Shown here: piece after piece, positions 22,239 through 27,107 of the stretch
How the letters are laid out: every line of letters begins with the position of its first letter
How positions within the stretch are numbered: position 1 is the stretch's first letter
NCBI GenBank assembly: GCA_964473285.1
Contig: CAYYOI010000021.1
Coordinates: 1 to 27,107, forward strand
Source of the DNA: JBNJGT01 sp964473285
Lineage (GTDB): Archaea > Nanobdellota > Nanobdellia > Woesearchaeales > JACJVW01
DNA length: 27,107 nt
Direction of reading: 5' to 3'
Position numbers and translations under genes: made by a program
The notes under the pieces: model-generated
What the model saw: only the letters and a program-made list of their open reading frames with translations
What the model was told of the DNA's origin: nothing
Database searches by the model: none

Positions 22239-24659
22239 ATGGTCAAGTATATTGCCACATACCTCAAGACAGATAAAACCAGGATGGGAAGGATTGATTC
22301 AAGGGTCAGGATTCTTGGATGGGCAGGGGAAAGTCATGGAGAGATCACAATCTCACAGCCGCACAGGATACCTTCGCGATGGATGAAAGGCTATAGTGAT
22401 AACCTTGGACCATACCGCAATGCAGTAAAAGATGAGGTGGGTTCGCCGGAACAGATGATAAGGGTAGAAAAGGCATATTCCTCAAGAAATGCTGAGATTT
22501 ATCACATCGTGCTTCCTTTCCTGAACAAAGAAGTCCAAAAACAGTATATCTCCAGGGACTTTCTTGTCAGTTCACCATACAACTCTTTCCAGAGGCAGGC
22601 TGAAAGAGAACTTGATTTTCCTTTTTTCACTATTGAAGATGGTGTGCCGGGTGAGCGTGCATCAATTGAGGAACTTGTAAGAAAGCCAGGGCTTGCTCTT
22701 GATTTTGAGACCCATAACTGGGAGACTATCAGGCTGCGTGATGAGCTGGATTCACTCACTGATCAAGAATTATACGAGAGACTGGGGGAAGCAGATTTCA
22801 TAGACTGGATGGACAGGGAGGATTATATCCGGGTAATAGAGGAAAGAGAAAATAAGAAACGTGAAGAAAGGATAACAACTGCAAGCATCATAACTTTCGG
22901 ATACGATCATGTTGTAACCACCCTTGACCCTGGAACTGATTCATTGACAGTGGATTCACCCCTGGACGGGACCCCTTATGAGATAAATGTTGTGAAGGTA
23001 GAGGACCAGGAGGAGCTGATAAGCTCAATGAATGACATAATCAATGAGTTCAATCCTTTCTTCGTGTACGGGCATAACCAGATGACTTTTGATTACAGGA
23101 AGGCACAAGAACTTGCACAGGGCCTTAGGATAGGGCTATTTGGGAAAGGTTCTGAAAGGAGGGCGGGTATTGCCGGGAATTACATCGAACAGAGGATAAC
23201 ACCAGGAAGGGTTGATATCGACCCAGCATTATATTCTCAAAAGAGCATGTGGAACTACAACAACAAGCTTGATACTGTCTTCTTGCATGTCACAGGGGCC
23301 AGAACCCAAAAGACCCTTAAACACGAGGAGATAACTGAAATGACTGACAGGGCTGAGAAGGGCGATAAAGGAGCTGCACAGGTACTTCTCAAGTATGCTG
23401 TAGAGGACAGCATGAAATCCTATATAATAGGTGAAGCATTGAAGCACGAGCATATCCTGCTTGCATACCTTTACTCAAGCCTCCCTGCAAGGGTTGACAG
23501 CACAGGCAACAAGACGTTGTGCGAGGAATACTGGGTGAACCAGCGCTACAAGAGGGTTAAGACATATCCATCTCCAATAAAGGATGAAAAGCTGAATGTG
23601 ACTCCTAAACTTGCTGAGATGAAGATGAAAAAAACAAATTTTGACAATTTCAGTTCAATGGATTTCTTCTACAAGACACTTAAACACCATACTGAACTTA
23701 AACTACGGGCTCATAATGGGACATACCATGCTTCATTATTCGCGCCAACCCCTTATCTTAAGGCATTTGAGGAGATAACAGGACAATCGCTTAACAGAAG
23801 ATACATGGGTGCCGTAATAGATGAGATCGAGAGAACAAAGGATAAAAAGAAGAAGGTCAGGCTTTCAAGATTTATTGAATCGATTCTTGAATATCCTTTA
23901 TTCAGGGCATTGTCATGCCAGGATGAGGCTGATGAGAGGAAATATGCATCATTCTTTGAGAGAGGATTTAGCAAGAGGACAGCACAGGAAGACAAGACAA
24001 GAGTATGGAATAACATAAGAAACATTGCTGATGTCCTTAAAGATGATAAGATCATCAATCACAACAATAACTTCATTATCCTTGAACATAATGCTTTTCT
24101 TCCGGAAAAACTCAATTCCCTAGAGGAAGCATGCCTGGGTGTGTACCTGGGAGACGGGATCTGCGCCTCTGGGAGGAAAGGACGTTTCAGCATCAGTACA
24201 GGATATGAGCGGATAATGCAGGGGATTGCAGACCCTTGCTCTAACAGAGGAGAAAGATGTTCATTAGAAACAGAATTATATAGCAAGGCATTCATTTCAG
24301 ATGGAGGTGTTCATGATTTCCTGGAATTGTGTGATTCAAGGATAAAATCATTCTATGAAGGGGAAGAGATAACTTTTTCAAGAACAGCAAAAAGGAATTC
24401 TTATGATTATTCAATCAATGCAACGCAAAAATACATAGATAAGATGCGCGAAAAAGGTGTGAGGGAAGGTGATGAATTCTCATACACTTATTCGCATGAT
24501 GAACTGCGTGAGAAATTCTTCGGGAAAGGAGGTACAATAAGGGAACTCCTGAGATTCATGTTTCCTGTCATGAAACATTCAAGAAAGGGAATAGCCCTTG
24601 AAAAGCTTATGGCAGGAGAAGCAAGTGAAGAGGATAAGGAATTATTACTCTTTAGCTGA
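22239..24659 (+). CDS. B-family DNA polymerase-like protein: intact exonuclease, degenerate polymerase domain
   Basis: The 806-aa protein carries a DEDDy 3'-5' exonuclease of the PolB type. Exo I is LALDFETHN (Asp155, Glu157), Exo II is NPFFVYGHNQMTFDY (Asp285), and Exo III is YAVED (Tyr386, Asp390). The remaining 400 residues are long enough for palm and thumb but lack the polymerase motifs DxxSLYPS, Kx3NSxYG and DTDS. INHNNNFIILE (about 620-640), set as motif C would be, has Asn in place of the catalytic Asp residues. A thumb-like GDEFSYTY follows near the end. It is therefore probably an exonuclease or DNA-binding factor, not a polymerase. It shares a promoter with the divergent PD-(D/E)XK gene and overlaps the topoisomerase gene by 15 bp. 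Confidence 0.75.
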   Translation: MVKYIATYLKTDKTRMGRIDSRVRILGWAGESHGEITISQPHRIPSRWMKGYSDNLGPYRNAVKDEVGSPEQMIRVEKAYSSRNAEIYHIVLPFLNKEVQKQYISRDFLVSSPYNSFQRQAERELDFPFFTIEDGVPGERASIEELVRKPGLALDFETHNWETIRLRDELDSLTDQELYERLGEADFIDWMDREDYIRVIEERENKKREERITTASIITFGYDHVVTTLDPGTDSLTVDSPLDGTPYEINVVKVEDQEELISSMNDIINEFNPFFVYGHNQMTFDYRKAQELAQGLRIGLFGKGSERRAGIAGNYIEQRITPGRVDIDPALYSQKSMWNYNNKLDTVFLHVTGARTQKTLKHEEITEMTDRAEKGDKGAAQVLLKYAVEDSMKSYIIGEALKHEHILLAYLYSSLPARVDSTGNKTLCEEYWVNQRYKRVKTYPSPIKDEKLNVTPKLAEMKMKKTNFDNFSSMDFFYKTLKHHTELKLRAHNGTYHASLFAPTPYLKAFEEITGQSLNRRYMGAVIDEIERTKDKKKKVRLSRFIESILEYPLFRALSCQDEADERKYASFFERGFSKRTAQEDKTRVWNNIRNIADVLKDDKIINHNNNFIILEHNAFLPEKLNSLEEACLGVYLGDGICASGRKGRFSISTGYERIMQGIADPCSNRGERCSLETELYSKAFISDGGVHDFLELCDSRIKSFYEGEEITFSRTAKRNSYDYSINATQKYIDKMREKGVREGDEFSYTYSHDELREKFFGKGGTIRELLRFMFPVMKHSRKGIALEKLMAGEASEEDKELLLFS

Positions 24660-27062
24660 CTTAATTTTCTTGGTTGATTTCTTAGCGGATTTCTTGGTCG
24701 CTGTTTTAGGGGCCGCTTTCTTGGTAGCAGCTTTCTTTGTAGTCTTTTTAGTGGATTTCTTGGTGGCTGTTTTTGTGGCGGCTTTCTTGGTGGTTTTCTT
24801 GGTGGTTTTTTTAGTTGTCTTTTTAGTGGATTTCTTCTTGGCTTTCTTCTTGGTCGCTGTGATAGGAGTCGTGTCTACCTTACCATCAACAATGCGCATC
24901 ATTGTCTTGCATTTGGGATAATTATCACAGCCGAGAAATTGCCCGTAGAAACCATTCCTGAGAACCATCTTACCTTCGTTACATGCAGGACATTTCATGC
25001 CTTCCTCTGGATAGTGCTGTTTCTCTTCTTTTGTGGGGCAGTGCGGATTTATGCATATATCCTGGGGGCCTCTTCTTGGCTGGCGGATCTGCACCAGAGG
25101 CATGCCGCAGGATTCGCATTTCTTCTCTGTTGGTTTTATTGTCCCTCCGTTTGGAAGATTGTATATGGTCCTGCAATCAGGATAATTGGAACAACCGATG
25201 AAACGACCGAACTTGCCTTTTCTTATGACAAGCTCACCTTCACAGTTGGGGCAAGGTCCTACTGTTGTTGCCTGCCGGATGGCTTCATGGTTCGCTTCTG
25301 ATAACTCACTTCCAAGATTAGATTCATGATTCCTGAAATCATCGATGATTTTTATTATCAGGTTTCTTGCTTTTTCTAGTACCTGTTCGGGAGAATGCTT
25401 GTTCTGCCTGATAAGGTCCATTTCCTCTTCGAACTGGCGGGTGAGTGCCTCATCAAGTATGCTGGGGCAATATTTTTCCAAGGTCTCTATTGTTGTTATC
25501 CCAAGCTCAGTCGCTTCAAGGTTTGAGTCTCCTGTGACATAGCCTCTCTGGAGAAGGGTCTCTATTATCTGGGCACGGGTTGCCTTTGTTCCAAGATTTT
25601 TCTTCTCAAGGGCGTGGATTATTGATGATTGAGTGTAACGGTTAGGAGGCTTTGTCTCTTTTGAAAGGCAGTTGATCTCGGCGATATTAACGATATCTCC
25701 TTTCTCCACTACCGGAAGGATTGTCTCTTCAATCTTGACGTATGGTGAATAGAACTCGTGCCAACCTTTCTTGAGTGTCACTGTTCCCTTGATGATAAAA
25801 GGTTCAGTATTCACATCAACAGTGAGTGTATTCGTCTCCCTAGTTGCAGGCTCTGCAAAGACTGCCATGAAACGCTTGACTACAAGGTCATATATCTTGT
25901 AGTCCCGCTCGCTTATATCATCCGGAGCAAGACCGGTAGGGTATATTGAAGGGTGAGCATCGTCTGTCTTCTTACCTTCGTTTGGTTCAAGCTTTGTCTG
26001 GAGAATCTTTTCTGCAAGTTCCTTGTAGTGTTCCTGGCGCTTCAGATGGGTAAGTATGTTCTTGAAGCCAAGTTGCTTGGGCAGCTTTTGTGATGATGTA
26101 CGCGGATATGAGATAAGACCTTCTGTATAAAGGCGCTGGGCAATGTCAAGGGTTTCCTTAGGACGTATCTTGAAACACCTGTAAGCTTCCAGCTGCATGC
26201 TTGTCAGATCAAAGGGGAAGGGTGGTTTCTGCTGGAATTGCTTTTTTGTTACTTCACTTATCTTACCTTCCTTTTTTCCAGCCACATTATCCATTACCTT
26301 GTCAGCCTTCTCCTTTTCCCAGAACTTGTCTTCCTTATGAAGCCCGTTCACTTCATTGCCCTTGATTGCTCCTTTAAGTTCAATCTGCCAGAATGGGACG
26401 GGAACGAAAGCTTTTATCTCTTTCTCACGGTCAACTATTATCTTTAGTGCAGGACCCTGTACGCGGCCTGTAGAAAGTACCTTGAATCCTCCTGCGGCCT
26501 TGTTTATTGCATGGGTAAGGGCACGGGTTACATTGATACCATAATAGAAATCAAGGATATGACGGGTGACTCCTGCATTTGCAAGACCCCAGTCAAGGGT
26601 CTGTGACTTGTCCTTGTATGATTTGATTAGATCCTGTTTTGTGAGGGTGGAGAACTTCATACGGGCGGCATCTTTTGCCTTGCAGCACTGCTGGACCACG
26701 TTGAGGCCTATGACTTCACCTTCTATATCATAATCGCATGCAACGGTTAATGAATCCGCTTCCTTGCAAAGCTTCTTAAGAGTATTGAGGTATTTTCGGG
26801 AATAGTCTGCGCTCTTATCAACGTCAGCAGTTGGAATCCAGGATACATCAAACACAGGAAAACGTGACCAGGGCGTTTTCTCGGTTTCTCCAACTGTATA
26901 CAGATGACCAACAGCGCATGCCACAATTATATCCTTCCCATCATGCTTCAAGAGGTAGTAGGGTACTTTATTGTGGTTTTGCTTTTGAGGAGACTTATCG
27001 GCAAGTGCTGCCGCAACTTTCTCAGCTGCGTTTGGCTTTTCTGTTATGATAAGTTCAGCCAT
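24645..27062 (-). CDS. topA: DNA topoisomerase I (type IA) with three zinc ribbons and a Lys-rich tail
   Basis: TopA relaxes negative supercoils through a covalent 5'-phosphotyrosine. The 805-aa protein has the Toprim domain with Glu8 and DYDIE (Asp110, Asp112, Glu114), then the catalytic segment GLISYPRTSS with Tyr319, and KNLGTKATRAQIIETL. Three C4 zinc ribbons follow (about 600-720: CPNC/CSNYPDC, CESC/CINPHC, CPAC/CDNYPKC). The last 70 residues (736-805) are Lys/Thr/Ala repeats (TKKTTKK, AATKK) resembling histone H1-type or bacterial HU-type tails, probably for DNA binding. A minus-strand TATA (about 27085-27092) sits 27 bp before the ATG, so the transcript is likely leaderless. Confidence 0.95.
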   Translation of the reverse strand: MAELIITEKPNAAEKVAAALADKSPQKQNHNKVPYYLLKHDGKDIIVACAVGHLYTVGETEKTPWSRFPVFDVSWIPTADVDKSADYSRKYLNTLKKLCKEADSLTVACDYDIEGEVIGLNVVQQCCKAKDAARMKFSTLTKQDLIKSYKDKSQTLDWGLANAGVTRHILDFYYGINVTRALTHAINKAAGGFKVLSTGRVQGPALKIIVDREKEIKAFVPVPFWQIELKGAIKGNEVNGLHKEDKFWEKEKADKVMDNVAGKKEGKISEVTKKQFQQKPPFPFDLTSMQLEAYRCFKIRPKETLDIAQRLYTEGLISYPRTSSQKLPKQLGFKNILTHLKRQEHYKELAEKILQTKLEPNEGKKTDDAHPSIYPTGLAPDDISERDYKIYDLVVKRFMAVFAEPATRETNTLTVDVNTEPFIIKGTVTLKKGWHEFYSPYVKIEETILPVVEKGDIVNIAEINCLSKETKPPNRYTQSSIIHALEKKNLGTKATRAQIIETLLQRGYVTGDSNLEATELGITTIETLEKYCPSILDEALTRQFEEEMDLIRQNKHSPEQVLEKARNLIIKIIDDFRNHESNLGSELSEANHEAIRQATTVGPCPNCEGELVIRKGKFGRFIGCSNYPDCRTIYNLPNGGTIKPTEKKCESCGMPLVQIRQPRRGPQDICINPHCPTKEEKQHYPEEGMKCPACNEGKMVLRNGFYGQFLGCDNYPKCKTMMRIVDGKVDTTPITATKKKAKKKSTKKTTKKTTKKTTKKAATKTATKKSTKKTTKKAATKKAAPKTATKKSAKKSTKKIKSAKE
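24648..24857 (-). repeat. topA: Repetitive tract coding the topA lysine-rich tail
   Basis: The 3' end of topA is a low-complexity tract in which units coding Thr-Lys-Lys and Ala-Thr-Lys-Lys recur about a dozen times over 210 bp. Codons vary, so this is a degenerate rather than exact repeat. Length is likely variable between strains through replication slippage. Confidence 0.7.
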
Positions 27063-27107
27063 TCATTCTGCAAAACAGGGAATTGTTTAAAAAACTTTGT
27101 ATTTCAT

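Noticed and set aside
24130..24170. LGVYLGDG in the polymerase-like protein as a LAGLIDADG homing-endonuclease motif (intein)
   Set aside because: There is only one such segment, no intein splice-junction residues were seen, and the surrounding sequence fits a diverged polymerase thumb better.
23229..24295. Open frames on the minus strand inside the polymerase-like gene, and similar long frames opposite ychF, ahcY and the ABC genes
   Set aside because: They are antisense to well-supported genes, lack ribosome sites or TATA boxes, and have no recognisable motifs.

Overview
The window reads as a compact archaeal chromosome segment, most likely from a DPANN-type lineage (Woesearchaeota or a relative; moderate confidence). 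Archaeal signs are the OapA/OapB/OapC-like operon, archaeal YchF, a TRAM protein, KaiC-family ATPases, a pilin-like protein with a class III signal, Sso10a-type and GbsR-type winged helices, and promoters with a TATA box about 26-27 bp before an ATG that lacks a Shine-Dalgarno (leaderless transcripts). Several genes are of bacterial type and may have been acquired: RsmI, an RsuA/RluB pseudouridine synthase and an S-adenosylhomocysteinase with the bacterial insert. Neighbouring genes often overlap at their 3' ends. No tRNA, rRNA, CRISPR or insertion sequence was seen.

Layout. 1-1880: an ImmA/IrrE-like metalloprotease facing a winged-helix regulator/membrane protein pair. 1880-4413: orphan trpB with an elaborate upstream region, a 31-codon small ORF with its own promoter, and ychF. 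4403-5779 (minus): oapA-oapB-oapC. 6061-7185: rsmI and an Lrp/AsnC regulator. 7171-9908 (minus): a UvrD-like helicase with an RQC-like N-terminus, and a radical SAM protein with CX4CX2C. 9983-11365: ahcY. 11388-13786 (minus): receiver domain, KaiC-like protein lacking its P-loop, pilin-like protein and intact KaiC-like ATPase. 13875-14546: RsuA/RluB. 14607-19378: a five-gene ABC export operon led by its presumed regulator, with a perfect palindrome at the regulator's start. 19685-20035: TRAM protein. 20114-24659: a divergent pair made of a PD-(D/E)XK nuclease and a B-family-polymerase-like protein with an intact exonuclease and no polymerase motifs. 24645-27062 (minus): topoisomerase I with a Lys-rich tail.

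The strongest candidate for an undescribed system is the nuclease/polymerase-like pair. Both genes appear to start from one palindromic TATA element lying exactly the same distance (26.5 bp) from each ATG, so equal expression is likely. They would form a two-nuclease DNA-processing pair. Next best is the receiver/pseudo-KaiC/pilin/KaiC module, which looks like a signalling unit tied to a surface filament or membrane protein. The RQC-UvrD helicase and the palindrome-controlled ABC operon also merit follow-up.
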